Below, one piece after another: positions 31,187-40,004 of a DNA stretch of 54,380 nucleotides. Every line of letters begins with the position of its first letter. Positions within the stretch are counted from its first letter, which is position 1. Source of the stretch: an uncultured Prevotellaceae bacterium (lineage in GTDB: Bacteria; Bacteroidota; Bacteroidia; Bacteroidales; Bacteroidaceae). The notes beneath the pieces were generated by a model. It had not been told where the DNA came from, made no database searches, and was given only the letters and a program-made list of their open reading frames with translations. The translations under genes were made by a program, and so were the position numbers. The DNA is taken from positions 1-54,380 of the forward strand of contig CADCET010000018.1 in NCBI GenBank assembly GCA_902800495.1. The letters are read 5' to 3'.

Positions 31187-31605
31187 AGGGCAAGCATATT
31201 TAGGTTCGACATTTGGAAAGAGGTTGTTCGCCACCAAGTATAGTGTGAACGGTGAACACCCGTCTGTTTGACAACGCCGTCTGTCGGGTTAAGTGTGAGG
31301 CTGATGATTCCCTGATACTGGCGGAACATCGGGAGTTTGAGACTACGACGGGCCTTCGCCTCGCTCTCAATGAGTGAAAGACCAACGGCCAGTGGCAGCA
31401 TCTGCCCCCAGTTGCGCTGAGGGTCTGCTTCAGCATAACTCATAAAGTCATCTGCAGAATAACTGTCAACTTGTTTTGCCAGCCGGAAAAAGGGATGCTC
31501 TTCTGCCACCAGCACATCCTCTGGTGGACATCTGTCAGGCATAACACAAGTCCACTGAGGCTTGTATTCGTTGAGATAGTCTGCAATCTTATATGGTTTA
31601 AGCAT
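31183..31605 (-). CDS. Hypothetical protein, first gene of a coupled pair
   Basis: 140 residues from ATG 31605 (MLKPYKIADYLNEYKPQW). Codons upstream in frame are excluded because the promoter lies there. It has no signal peptide and no motif I recognise; acidic patches (PPEDVLVAEEHPF, YSADDFMSYAEADPQ) are followed by a basic stretch (EAKARRSLKLPMFRQYQG). A two-gene operon with an ATGA junction, its own promoter, and small soluble products has the layout of a toxin-antitoxin or immunity pair, but nothing in the sequence proves that. Confidence 0.65.
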   Translation of the reverse strand: MLKPYKIADYLNEYKPQWTCVMPDRCPPEDVLVAEEHPFFRLAKQVDSYSADDFMSYAEADPQRNWGQMLPLAVGLSLIESEAKARRSLKLPMFRQYQGIISLTLNPTDGVVKQTGVHRSHYTWWRTTSFQMSNLNMLAL

Positions 31606-31639
31606 CAGCGTTTCTTCATTATATGTATTATATCGGAGG

Positions 31640-31670
31640 CAAAGATAATGATTTCTTTTGAAACATCCAA
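31640..31670 (-). promoter_or_regulatory. Promoter of the hypothetical gene pair
   Basis: TATCTTTG (31640-31647) and TTG (31668-31670) on the minus strand, 20 bases apart. Confidence 0.65.
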
Positions 31671-31680
31671 GAAAAAAGCA

Positions 31681-31711
31681 CAAAAAAACTCCGAAGCGGT
31701 GGGCTTCGGAG
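31681..31711 (-). terminator. Terminator of the fucosidase gene
   Basis: The stem CTCCGAAG/CTTCGGAG (31689-31696, 31704-31711) is followed by seven T on the minus strand. Confidence 0.8.
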
Positions 31712-31728
31712 GATTTAGCTGAGTCTCG

Positions 31729-33375
31729 TTACTTGTTGATGCGCAGAACTGGCGCAATCTTGTTCTTGCTCTGGCAAGCGGCCATTTGGGCCGAGCTACT
31801 TGCCGGTGGCAGTTGCACCTCGAGACCTTCGGCGGTCTGGCGCGCAGGGAGTTTACCGTAGCCGAGCAGGTAAACGGAGGAGATGCTCTTCTTGAAGTGG
31901 GGGTTCTTCTTGGCTAATGACTTCACCACGAGGCGACCGTCCTCGGGCCAGCCCATGGCGGTAACGTAGAGATATCGCTTGGTCTGGTTGAAGCGGATGT
32001 CGTGATAATCCATGCCGTTGTACTGACCTTCGTTGAAGCCCTGGGCATTGATGGCGATGTCTTTCTCAGCCACAGGACCCTCACCGAACTTCACCCACGG
32101 ACGGGTGCCAAAGATGCTCTCACCATTCTGCGTCATCCAGGCCTCTAACTCGTCGAGGAAGGCGGCGGCCTTCTCGTCGTAGGTGCCGTCAGCACGCAGG
32201 GGGATGTTGAGCAGCAGGTTGCCGTTCTTCGAGACGATGTCGACGAGTTGCTTCACCATATTGGTGGCCGTGCGGTAGCCGCGCTTATAAGTGCCGGTGT
32301 TATAGTGCCAGTCGCCGATGCAGTTACACGTCTGCCAGGGGTCAGCCATGATGGCGTTAGGCGCACCGCGCTCCACGTCCCACGTCAACGCCTTCTTCTG
32401 CTCGTCGCTCAGAATCTTGCCGAAGACGACACCGCGCGGATTCTTATTATATAGGTGTGTGGCAATCTTCATACCGCAGTCGCTCAGCGGATAGAACGGC
32501 AGGACGGTGACGTCGAAGTAGATGAGGTCGGGCTGGTAGCGGTTGATGGCATCGATGGTGCGGTCGAAGAAGTTGGTGACAAACTCCTGTGACGGCGGAC
32601 AGGCACCGTTCTCCCAGCCCCACTGCGCGTGGATGCGACCGTTGTCCCACGAGCCCTGGCTCATCGGGTGGTTCTGCTGGTAGAGCATCTGCGGGTCGAG
32701 TCCTTCCCACCATTTGCCCTTGCCGTCATCCTTCGTCAGGTTGCCGTCGTAGTAGACACCCGCCTTGTCGCCCTTCAGGTCGTAGCGCTGCGAAGGCTCA
32801 AACCACGTCCAGGCGTGGTCGGCGTGGAACGAGATGCCCAGCGGCAGACCTGCCCTCTTGGCAGCCCGCGCCCAACCCTCGAGGATGTCCTTCTTAGGAC
32901 CGATGTTCACAGAGTTCCAAGGCTGGTACTTCGAGTCCCAGAGGTCGTAGTTGTCGTGGTGGTTGCCTAAGACGAAGAAATATTGCGCGCCACAGCGCTT
33001 ATAACGCTCAACAAGTGCCTCGGGGTCCCACTTCTCGGCTTTGAACAGGGGCAGGATGTCCTTATAGCCGAACTCCGACGGATGACCGTAGTGCTCGCGG
33101 TGGTAGTTGTACTGTCCGCCGCCCTCAAGATAGAGGCCACGGGCCATCCAGTCGCCAGAGCCCTCCACGCACTGTGCTCCCCAGTGGGCCCAGATACCGA
33201 ACTTGGCATCGCGGAACCATTCGGGCGTCTGGTGCGTCTCCAACGACTCCCATGTGGGTTCAAACTGTCCCGTCTGCATCTGTTCGTGCTCCTCGGAGAC
33301 GGGAATACGATAATTCTGTGCTGTTGCCGTCAGCGCGACGGCAGCAATAGTGGTTAGTAGCAGTTTCTTCATCAT
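31729..33375 (-). CDS. GH29 alpha-L-fucosidase
   Basis: 548 residues: signal peptide (MMKKLLLTTIAAVALTATA), then the GH29 catalytic barrel: WFRDAKFGIWAHWGAQCVEG (about 55), AQYFFVLGNHHDNYDLWDS, GISFHADHAWTWFEP, and YQPDLIYFDVTVLPFY near 285, where the Asp is the probable nucleophile. GNLLLNIPLRADG follows. A C-terminal beta domain (about 450-548) closes the protein. It would release L-fucose from host or plant glycans in the periplasm. It lies downstream of the aldolase gene, from which it is separated by a terminator-like hairpin. Confidence 0.9.
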   Translation of the reverse strand: MMKKLLLTTIAAVALTATAQNYRIPVSEEHEQMQTGQFEPTWESLETHQTPEWFRDAKFGIWAHWGAQCVEGSGDWMARGLYLEGGGQYNYHREHYGHPSEFGYKDILPLFKAEKWDPEALVERYKRCGAQYFFVLGNHHDNYDLWDSKYQPWNSVNIGPKKDILEGWARAAKRAGLPLGISFHADHAWTWFEPSQRYDLKGDKAGVYYDGNLTKDDGKGKWWEGLDPQMLYQQNHPMSQGSWDNGRIHAQWGWENGACPPSQEFVTNFFDRTIDAINRYQPDLIYFDVTVLPFYPLSDCGMKIATHLYNKNPRGVVFGKILSDEQKKALTWDVERGAPNAIMADPWQTCNCIGDWHYNTGTYKRGYRTATNMVKQLVDIVSKNGNLLLNIPLRADGTYDEKAAAFLDELEAWMTQNGESIFGTRPWVKFGEGPVAEKDIAINAQGFNEGQYNGMDYHDIRFNQTKRYLYVTAMGWPEDGRLVVKSLAKKNPHFKKSISSVYLLGYGKLPARQTAEGLEVQLPPASSSAQMAACQSKNKIAPVLRINK

Positions 33376-33390
33376 TGTTTCAGGAAAAGA

Positions 33391-33420
33391 AGAAGCGTGC
33401 CCACTTCGAGCACGCCTCTC
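33391..33420 (-). terminator. Terminator-like hairpin after the aldolase gene
   Basis: GCGTGC/GCACGC (33395-33400, 33410-33415) followed on the minus strand by TTCTTCTTTTCC. The stem is short but well placed. Confidence 0.5.
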
Positions 33421-33470
33421 TTATTTACGATTTAGCTATTTACAATTTACGATTTAGGCCGCAGCCCGTT

Positions 33471-34478
33471 TTAGCACTGAGCGAGCTTGCCGTCAGAACC
33501 GAGGACGTCCACAATCTTGTGGATGTACATCTTCTTCATATTCTCACGGGCGGGCTTCAGATACTGGCGCGGGTCGAAGTGAGCCGGATTCTCAGCCAGA
33601 TACTTGCGAACGGCAGCGGTCATGGCCAGACGCGAGTCTGAGTCGATGTTAATCTTGCAGACGGCGCTCTTAGAAGCCTCACGCAGCTGCTCCTCGGGGA
33701 TACCGACGGCGTCGGGCAGGTTGCCACCGTACTTGTTGATGGTGTCGACCTCGTCCTGGGGAACAGAAGAAGAGCCGTGGAGCACGATGGGGAATCCGGG
33801 GAGCTTCTGCTCAATCTCGTGCAGCACGTCGAATGCCAATGGCGGCGGAACGAGCTTGCCGGTCTTCGGGTCGCGGGTACACTGCTCGGGCTTGAACTTG
33901 TAAGCACCGTGGCTCGTACCGATAGAGATGGCCAGTGAGTCGCAGCCTGTACGGGTAGCGAAGTCGATAACCTCCTCGGGCTTGGTGTAGTGGCTAACCT
34001 CAGAAGCCACCTCGTCCTCAACACCGGCGAGCACACCGAGCTCGCACTCAACGGTCACGTCGTGCTGGTGAGCATACTCCACAACCTGACGCGAAATCTT
34101 GATATTCTCCTCGTAAGGCAGCGAGCTGCCGTCGTACATCACTGAAGAGAAGCCCATGTCGATGCAGTCCTTGCAAAGCTCGAAGCTGTCACCGTGGTCG
34201 AGGTGAAGCACGATTTCAGGATGCTCACAGCCCAGTTCCTTGGCGTATGCCACGGCACCCTCGGCCATATAGCGGAGGATGGTAGCGTTGGCATAGTTAC
34301 GGGCACCCTTAGACACCTGCATGATGACGGGTGACTTTGTCTCGACGGCAGCCTGTACGATAGCCTGCATCTGCTCCATCGTGTTGAAGTTGAAAGCGGG
34401 GATAGCATAGCCACCGGCTACTGCTCTCTTGAACATCTCGCGGGTATTCACGAGACCTAAATCCTTGTAGTTTACCAT
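33471..34478 (-). CDS. fba: Class II fructose-bisphosphate aldolase
   Basis: Cleaves fructose 1,6-bisphosphate in glycolysis with a divalent metal. The 335 residues carry VLHLDHGDSFELCKDCID (about 90), where the His and Asp belong to the metal and catalytic site. They also carry VSHYTKPEEVIDF, ISIGTSHGAYKFKP (about 185) and IVLHGSSSVPQDEV (about 229), the last giving phosphate-binding residues. Length is normal for the family. It has its own promoter, about 45 bases upstream, and is flanked by carbohydrate genes. Confidence 0.95.
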   Translation of the reverse strand: MVNYKDLGLVNTREMFKRAVAGGYAIPAFNFNTMEQMQAIVQAAVETKSPVIMQVSKGARNYANATILRYMAEGAVAYAKELGCEHPEIVLHLDHGDSFELCKDCIDMGFSSVMYDGSSLPYEENIKISRQVVEYAHQHDVTVECELGVLAGVEDEVASEVSHYTKPEEVIDFATRTGCDSLAISIGTSHGAYKFKPEQCTRDPKTGKLVPPPLAFDVLHEIEQKLPGFPIVLHGSSSVPQDEVDTINKYGGNLPDAVGIPEEQLREASKSAVCKINIDSDSRLAMTAAVRKYLAENPAHFDPRQYLKPARENMKKMYIHKIVDVLGSDGKLAQC

Positions 34479-34520
34479 AATTAATTGTATTTTGAATATT
34501 GGGTTTTAATTTTTCGAGCG

Positions 34521-34528
34521 CAAAGTTA
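34521..34528 (-). promoter_or_regulatory. -7 box of the aldolase gene
   Basis: TAACTTTG on the minus strand, about 43 bases before the start. No clear -33 TTG. Confidence 0.55.
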
Positions 34529-34658
34529 CACAATTCTTTTGAAACGGAGAAAAGAAAAGCGTGCGGATTACGCAGATTTCACGGTTTTTAATTCTTTTCG
34601 GCAGTATGAGCGGAGCCCACGACGAGAAACTGCAACGCGCAGTTTGCAATTACAGTTG

Positions 34659-37568
34659 CTATCGGCGCTTTGCCGTGGTCGTAAAATCGGCTATGCGTAT
34701 GTCGTCGGTATCGGTCTTGCGCCCTAACAGGAACTTGTCTACGAAAGCCTCCACTTCAGGATACTGGCACGCCGGCAGCTGACAATGGCCGTGACCGCCG
34801 ACGATGCTCCACCCCATGCGGTCGGCAACGCCGAAGCGGCGCCACACCTCACGGGCAGCCTTGGCAGAGACGAGCATTGACGCGTCGGCGAGCCACTCAT
34901 AGTCGGGATTACCCAACAGCAGCAGGGCACGCGGGAAGACCATCGCACAGAGTGCGTGCTGGTCGTAAGGCAGGCGGTAGACGCTGTCGCCGTGGAAGTT
35001 CTCCTTCTGGCTCTCCAAGAACCAGTGGTAGTCGGTCTTGTCCAAGTTCTCAACGTTCTTCGCCGACTCATGGGAGGCACGCCAGGCCGCAGCACCGCCG
35101 CCACCGGGTTCCTGAGCGACGGTCAGCGCCACACGCTCGTCGAAGGCGCCACAGTAAAGCGCCATCTTGCCGGCATACGAACAGCCCGTAACACCGATAT
35201 GGCGCGTGTCAATCTTCGTCACCTCCGGCCCCAACAGCTGCAGACCGTCAATCAGGCGGCTCAGGCCCCAAGCCCACTCGCTGTAGGCTCCGTTGTCCTT
35301 CAGGTGGGGATAGAGGCGGTCGAAGGGGTGCTCGCCGCGCTCATGGTGCTTTCCCCACTGGCCGTAGTCGTTGACCTGCTTCTCGTGGAAGGTCATCGTG
35401 GCGATGGGGCGGTTGTCGAACAACTGTCGGGGCAGCGAGATGCGACTGGTGCCTATCATGACGGCGTATGGCGGCTGTCCCTGCTTGGGGTAACGGATTT
35501 CAGAGCGCAGGGTGAGCGTCTGCCCGTTGACCGTCACGTCGACAATCAGGGCACTATCGCCATCCATACGGGCCTTGACGCTCTCCTTGCCGACGGCAGG
35601 TTTCTCGCCGATACCGTAGTGTTGTATCTGGGCGGCTATCTCGCTGCGTCGCTTCGACCAGTCGGCAAACGTTTCCACGCCTTTCAGTGCATCGGGCAGT
35701 CCGTGCTGCACGGGCAGGTCGCCGACGGCAGGCATAGCGGGTTTGGCAAAGGAAGAGCCGGTATTTTCGACCTCATAGACTAAAGGCAGCGTGCCTGACG
35801 GCTGACGCACCACCAGCACGAAACCGCCGCGAGGCTTACAGGTGACGGTCTGCGGCAGCACCGTGGGACGAGAGAACGCCCAAGGCTCGCCGTCGGCAAA
35901 GAGCATGGCCTCGCCCTGGGGTATGAAGTCGAGCGGTGTCTTCAGCGTCTTTTCAGCATCGGTGCCGTTGATGCCTGCCACATACCAGGTGGTGCCATAG
36001 CGACGCGCCATGACAACACTCTCGCCGGGATAGCCCGACACGAGGCGCGTCTCGTCCCACGTCGCAGGCAGGTCGGTCAGGAACTGCTGCACCTCCTTGG
36101 GCTGCGACAGATAGCTCTCAGGACGGTCGGCCAGATGCTGGAGGGCACTCTCGTAAAGCACCGTCAAAGCCAGTTCGTGGGCGTTGGTGGTGATGTGCGG
36201 ATGCTGCGAGTCGCTGAACGTGCAGGGCGTGTAGTCCATCGGACCGATGACATTGCGGGTAAAGGGCAAGGTGGCGTTATGGCAGGCAGCCTTGGCGGTA
36301 AACGTCGGCACATTGTTATACCACTCGGCACCGTAGACACCTTCGGTCGACATCAGGTTAGGATAGGTGCGCTGCCAACCACGTGGCACGGTGGCGCCGT
36401 GGAAGTTGACCAGCAGGTGGTGACGGGCGGCACTCTCCAACAGGTCGATACAGTAGTCCATGTTACGCTGGGTGTCACCGCTGAAGAAATCGATCTTCAC
36501 ACCGGCCACACCAATCTTCTCGCACCATGCAAACTCGCGTTCGCGGTCCTCGGGTTTGTTCAGGCGGAACTTCGGGGTCGGCGCGCCGTCCACCCATCCC
36601 ACCGACGAGTTATACCAGATGAGCGGTTTGACACCCTTCGACTGAGCGTAGGCCACGGCGTCCTCGATGGTCTTGCCGTCCTTCATGCCGTCCCACTCCG
36701 CATCTATCAGCATATAGGGCAGCTTCAGGGTGTCGGCCATGTCCACATACTTCCGGATGATGTTGTAGTCGTTGGAACCGTGGTTGTAGGCCCAGTAAAT
36801 CCACGACACGACACCGGGCTTGATCCAACTGGTGTCCTCTAACTTACAAGGCTCGCTGACGTCGGTGACCAGTGTCGATGCTACCACGTCGGCCAGCGTG
36901 CCGACGATGACCACACGCCACGGTGAGTGACTGAGGTTCTCGCCCTCGTCGGGCACCACGCGGAACACCTCGCCGTCGTTATACAGCGACGATGCGCTCT
37001 GGCCGTGCTCGATGTTGGCCTCCGTCAGCAGGGCGAACACGCCGTCGCGTGGCTCTAACAGGGCCGGATAGCCCCAGCGCACGCAGTTGCCCTCAGCATC
37101 CTTATACTGGCGCCCGTACGACGGCACAGCCTTCTGCTTGCAGGTCGTCGACAGCGGGAAGAAGCCTTCGTAACTGTCAGCCCACTGCATCATCCAGCGC
37201 TTCATGCCCTCGGGGATGATGTAGGCGGCCTGTGGGTTAACAGGCGTCTCGTAGCGGAAGGCCAGACCGTCGTTATAGAGGCGCAGCGTCATCTGCCCCA
37301 CCCTATACTCGTTGGCCTCATTGGTACAGTGGCTACGCTTGCCGGCCAGCATCTGGTAGTCGGCCTTCACCTTCTTGGCCTTCTGGCCTTTCAGCGACGT
37401 GGCCGCCTCAGCCGCCTTGATCTGCAACACCTGTTGTCCTTGATAACTGATGGCGAACTGGCCATTCTTGGCTGTCACCGATAACTTCCCATTAGGCGAC
37501 ACCAACTTCTGGGCGTTCGCCGTCAGAGTCAAGCCCGCCACAACGAGCCAAAGAAAGAATCTTTTCAT
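34659..37568 (-). CDS. GH97 glycosidase fused to a CE15-like glucuronoyl esterase
   Basis: 969 residues with a signal peptide (about 1-19). Residues about 20-630 are GH97 (SusB-type alpha-glucosidase/galactosidase): N-domain SPNGKLSVTAKNGQFAISY, barrel SWIYWAYNHGSNDYNIIRKYVD, PYMLIDAEWDGM, VAGVKIDFFSGDTQ, LLVNFHGATVPRGWQRTYPN, TTNAHELALTVLYESALQ. Residues about 640-965 resemble CE15: VTGCSYAGK with Ser797, AQEPGGGGAAAW with Glu820, and GGHGHCQLP with His926/928. The Ser-Glu spacing of 23 equals that of StGE2. The usual Arg after the serine is Tyr here. Together these would cut an alpha-glycoside and a glucuronate ester (inference). GH97 enzymes average about 650-700 residues. Confidence 0.88.
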   Translation of the reverse strand: MKRFFLWLVVAGLTLTANAQKLVSPNGKLSVTAKNGQFAISYQGQQVLQIKAAEAATSLKGQKAKKVKADYQMLAGKRSHCTNEANEYRVGQMTLRLYNDGLAFRYETPVNPQAAYIIPEGMKRWMMQWADSYEGFFPLSTTCKQKAVPSYGRQYKDAEGNCVRWGYPALLEPRDGVFALLTEANIEHGQSASSLYNDGEVFRVVPDEGENLSHSPWRVVIVGTLADVVASTLVTDVSEPCKLEDTSWIKPGVVSWIYWAYNHGSNDYNIIRKYVDMADTLKLPYMLIDAEWDGMKDGKTIEDAVAYAQSKGVKPLIWYNSSVGWVDGAPTPKFRLNKPEDREREFAWCEKIGVAGVKIDFFSGDTQRNMDYCIDLLESAARHHLLVNFHGATVPRGWQRTYPNLMSTEGVYGAEWYNNVPTFTAKAACHNATLPFTRNVIGPMDYTPCTFSDSQHPHITTNAHELALTVLYESALQHLADRPESYLSQPKEVQQFLTDLPATWDETRLVSGYPGESVVMARRYGTTWYVAGINGTDAEKTLKTPLDFIPQGEAMLFADGEPWAFSRPTVLPQTVTCKPRGGFVLVVRQPSGTLPLVYEVENTGSSFAKPAMPAVGDLPVQHGLPDALKGVETFADWSKRRSEIAAQIQHYGIGEKPAVGKESVKARMDGDSALIVDVTVNGQTLTLRSEIRYPKQGQPPYAVMIGTSRISLPRQLFDNRPIATMTFHEKQVNDYGQWGKHHERGEHPFDRLYPHLKDNGAYSEWAWGLSRLIDGLQLLGPEVTKIDTRHIGVTGCSYAGKMALYCGAFDERVALTVAQEPGGGGAAAWRASHESAKNVENLDKTDYHWFLESQKENFHGDSVYRLPYDQHALCAMVFPRALLLLGNPDYEWLADASMLVSAKAAREVWRRFGVADRMGWSIVGGHGHCQLPACQYPEVEAFVDKFLLGRKTDTDDIRIADFTTTAKRR

Positions 37569-37577
37569 ATCTGTGCG

Positions 37578-38075
37578 TTATTGTTTAGCGTTTGTCTTGT
37601 CGGATACTACCGACCCAGAGAAATAAAGATTGCGGATGGGCTTGCTGACAGCGTGCCCTGTAAGCGTAACCTGCTGCTGCAGACGGAAGTCGACAGACTC
37701 AGGATTGAACGAACAAGCCTGGCCTATCTGCTGGGGATAAATGGTAGAGCCCAGGGTGTTGATGCCCGAGAGCACCTCCTCATGCAGCAAGGCGGGAATG
37801 CCGTTAGGCGTGTTCTTTATCAGCCAATCCTGAACGGCGGCAGCACGGTCGCGCAGCTCGTTGGGATCGCGGGGCTGCTGCATACAGAACTGGGAGAAGT
37901 GACCGATGCCGTTCGGTATCAGCTCGCGGCACTTCGCCGTGTCTAAACGGCCCTCGTCGTCGAAGAGGTCATCCATATACATACTGCGCAGCTGGGCGGG
38001 GGCACTCTTCTTCTGTGCCGTGGCTGCTACAACCACAAACATTGCGCACAGGGCAATAGCGAATACCTTCTTCAT
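37578..38075 (-). CDS. GH3 beta-glycosidase N-terminal remnant
   Basis: 165 residues from ATG 38075 (ATG 38087 also possible), with a signal peptide (MKKVFAIALCAMFVVVAATAQ). Residues about 45-125 match the start of a GH3 domain: AKCRELIPNGIGHFSQFCMQ, VQDWLIKNTPNGIPALLHEE, LGSTIYPQQIGQACSFNPE. A full GH3 enzyme has 750 residues or more and the nucleophile lies far downstream. Here the match stops abruptly and about 40 other residues (VTLTGHAVSKPIRNLYFSGS) follow to the stop. It is an in-frame deletion or truncation and cannot be an active GH3. It lies 9-10 bp from both neighbours, so it is still in an operon. Confidence 0.7.
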   Translation of the reverse strand: MKKVFAIALCAMFVVVAATAQKKSAPAQLRSMYMDDLFDDEGRLDTAKCRELIPNGIGHFSQFCMQQPRDPNELRDRAAAVQDWLIKNTPNGIPALLHEEVLSGINTLGSTIYPQQIGQACSFNPESVDFRLQQQVTLTGHAVSKPIRNLYFSGSVVSDKTNAKQ

Positions 38076-38097
38076 AAATTTCACCATATTTATTTTT

Positions 38098-39972
38098 TTA
38101 CCTTTTCAAAACTTTCTCTACCGCCTCCTTAAAGGGGTCGAGGCCCGGGAAGCCAGTCTTCTTGAAGGCCTGCTGGCCCTGAGTATCGTAGATGGCGTAA
38201 GTGGGGATGCCCTCCGACTCGTATTTGTCGAGGAGATAATTATATTGATCTTTTGTCAGATAGTAGTGGTCACCGTCGATGTCCTTGATCATCTCCTGCC
38301 AGGTACCGAGGGGCGAAGTGGGTGAAGTGATGTAGACAAACTGGATATTCTTGTCTTTTAATTCCTTTTTCCATGGAGCCATCATCCTATGACCAGCCTT
38401 GCAGGGACCACACCATGTAGCCCAGATGTCGATAAGCACGACCTTGCCCTTGTATCTGTCGAGGATGGTCTGTAGGATATTTTCAGGGGCTACGTCGTCG
38501 AACTTCTGGAAGAAGACGCTCTGCTGACTGGCTAACTGCTGGGCAATGCGCTTCTGCTCGGCCCGATATTCAAGGAGGACGTTCTTGCAGTCCTCATGTT
38601 TCATCATGTCGAGTAACATATCCATCAGGTTCGCTTGCCCTGGGTCCATGACGGATTGTATACATCTTAGCTCGTTGTTATAGGTATTGTTCTCTAAGGC
38701 TTTCTTGTCGTACATACTCAGTGGCGCATCCCAGAACTCCTGGCTGCATGGCGATGTAGGCTCATTCAAATATTTCCAGGAGTAGGCCATTTCCTCTTCC
38801 GACATTGGAAGCAGGTCCTTGTTCTTCTCCATCTTCTCAAAGATATTCTCCTGAGACATGATCACCCTTCCGTCCTCGTCCACATAATAATTGCTATACT
38901 TCCATGCAAACTGGCGCGACCATTTCACGAAGTTCGACTCTGCCATCATGCACAGCAGGTCCTGAGCCGCTGTGGTATATTTCGATTTCCTGATAGTGGC
39001 CACGCGCTGGTCGAAGATGTTCTGCAGGCACTGCAGGCGCTCCTCCTTCGTCTTGCACTCCTTGACCTTCAAGAATACCTTGTCATCATTACCGACGAGA
39101 TCGACGGCTTCGTTAGCTTTTTTCGCATTCACCAGGTCCATGTTAGTCTTGGCCATGTAGCCCTTGAAGGCGAGGAACGGCTCGTTGTCGTTACAGACCT
39201 TCATCAGTATCTCCGTCTCCTGTCCTGGGCCGATGACGATGTTGCCGAAAGCCAGTCCACGCACGCCGACAGTCACCTCGCGCGTCAGCCGCAGGGGAAC
39301 CTCTATCTTCACAGTACCATCATCGGCAAAACGGAAGGTCTTGTCGAAACGTTCCTTCGAGCCCAACGGGACAAAGGTGCCCACAAAGAACTCCAAATCC
39401 ATGCCCTTCTTGTAGCCTAACATCTTCACCTTGATGGTGGCCACACCTTTATTAATCTTGGCGGCGGGCAGCGTCTCGTCCTTGGCGTACTGCACGTTCT
39501 TCCAGTCGGCAGGCATCTCCAGCTTTTTCTTCGTCTTTGCGTCGCTGATATTCCAGAACTTGAAGTCGCGCTCGTTGTAGCTCTCCAGGAAGTCCATCTC
39601 CTTGGTGTCGAGGGGTACGGGCTTGAAATGCAGGGCCAGCTGGGCAATGCCGCTTTCAGGCATCCAGAAGAGCGAGTCAGGCTGTAAGTCGCTCTCCTTC
39701 TCGTTGGTCTTAGCGCCGCTTGTGATGCCGTACTTCTTGCCGTCGGGTGTCTGCAAGAACGACTCTTTGGCAAAGCGAATCCAACTGCCGGGTCTGTAGA
39801 TAGCCGTGACGTGCAACACGGTCTCCGTTGGCTTCAACTCTACCTTAGTGATGTAAAACTCGGAGTTGTAGTCTCCCATAAAGGCTGATGGGTTCTCCCA
39901 TACAATGTCTTTAGCCTGTCCCGTCATAGAAACAAGGGCGAGCAATAGGGTAATAATGGTTTTTAGTTTCAT
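38098..39972 (-). CDS. TlpA-type thioredoxin-like protein with large N-domain
   Basis: 624 residues from ATG 39972 (MKLKTIITLLLALVSMTGQA signal peptide); earlier in-frame codons are a shadow. The first 500 residues contain two beta-rich parts (IVWENPSAFMGDYNSEFYITKVEL; KIEVPLRLTREVTVGV) and a helical part. A thioredoxin fold near 510-624 has VVLIDIWATWCGPCKAGHRMM with the CGPC redox pair, IQFVYITSP and EGIPTYAIYD with the cis-Pro. Such proteins work as periplasmic disulfide reductases in Bacteroidetes. It precedes the GH3 remnant and GH97-CE15 genes. Confidence 0.85.
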   Translation of the reverse strand: MKLKTIITLLLALVSMTGQAKDIVWENPSAFMGDYNSEFYITKVELKPTETVLHVTAIYRPGSWIRFAKESFLQTPDGKKYGITSGAKTNEKESDLQPDSLFWMPESGIAQLALHFKPVPLDTKEMDFLESYNERDFKFWNISDAKTKKKLEMPADWKNVQYAKDETLPAAKINKGVATIKVKMLGYKKGMDLEFFVGTFVPLGSKERFDKTFRFADDGTVKIEVPLRLTREVTVGVRGLAFGNIVIGPGQETEILMKVCNDNEPFLAFKGYMAKTNMDLVNAKKANEAVDLVGNDDKVFLKVKECKTKEERLQCLQNIFDQRVATIRKSKYTTAAQDLLCMMAESNFVKWSRQFAWKYSNYYVDEDGRVIMSQENIFEKMEKNKDLLPMSEEEMAYSWKYLNEPTSPCSQEFWDAPLSMYDKKALENNTYNNELRCIQSVMDPGQANLMDMLLDMMKHEDCKNVLLEYRAEQKRIAQQLASQQSVFFQKFDDVAPENILQTILDRYKGKVVLIDIWATWCGPCKAGHRMMAPWKKELKDKNIQFVYITSPTSPLGTWQEMIKDIDGDHYYLTKDQYNYLLDKYESEGIPTYAIYDTQGQQAFKKTGFPGLDPFKEAVEKVLKR

Positions 39973-40004
39973 GTTTGAATAATATGTACTATTTACTGTT
40001 ATCG

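Noticed and set aside
32629-32970. Plus-strand frame opposite the fucosidase
   Set aside because: A high-GC shadow frame with no features of its own.
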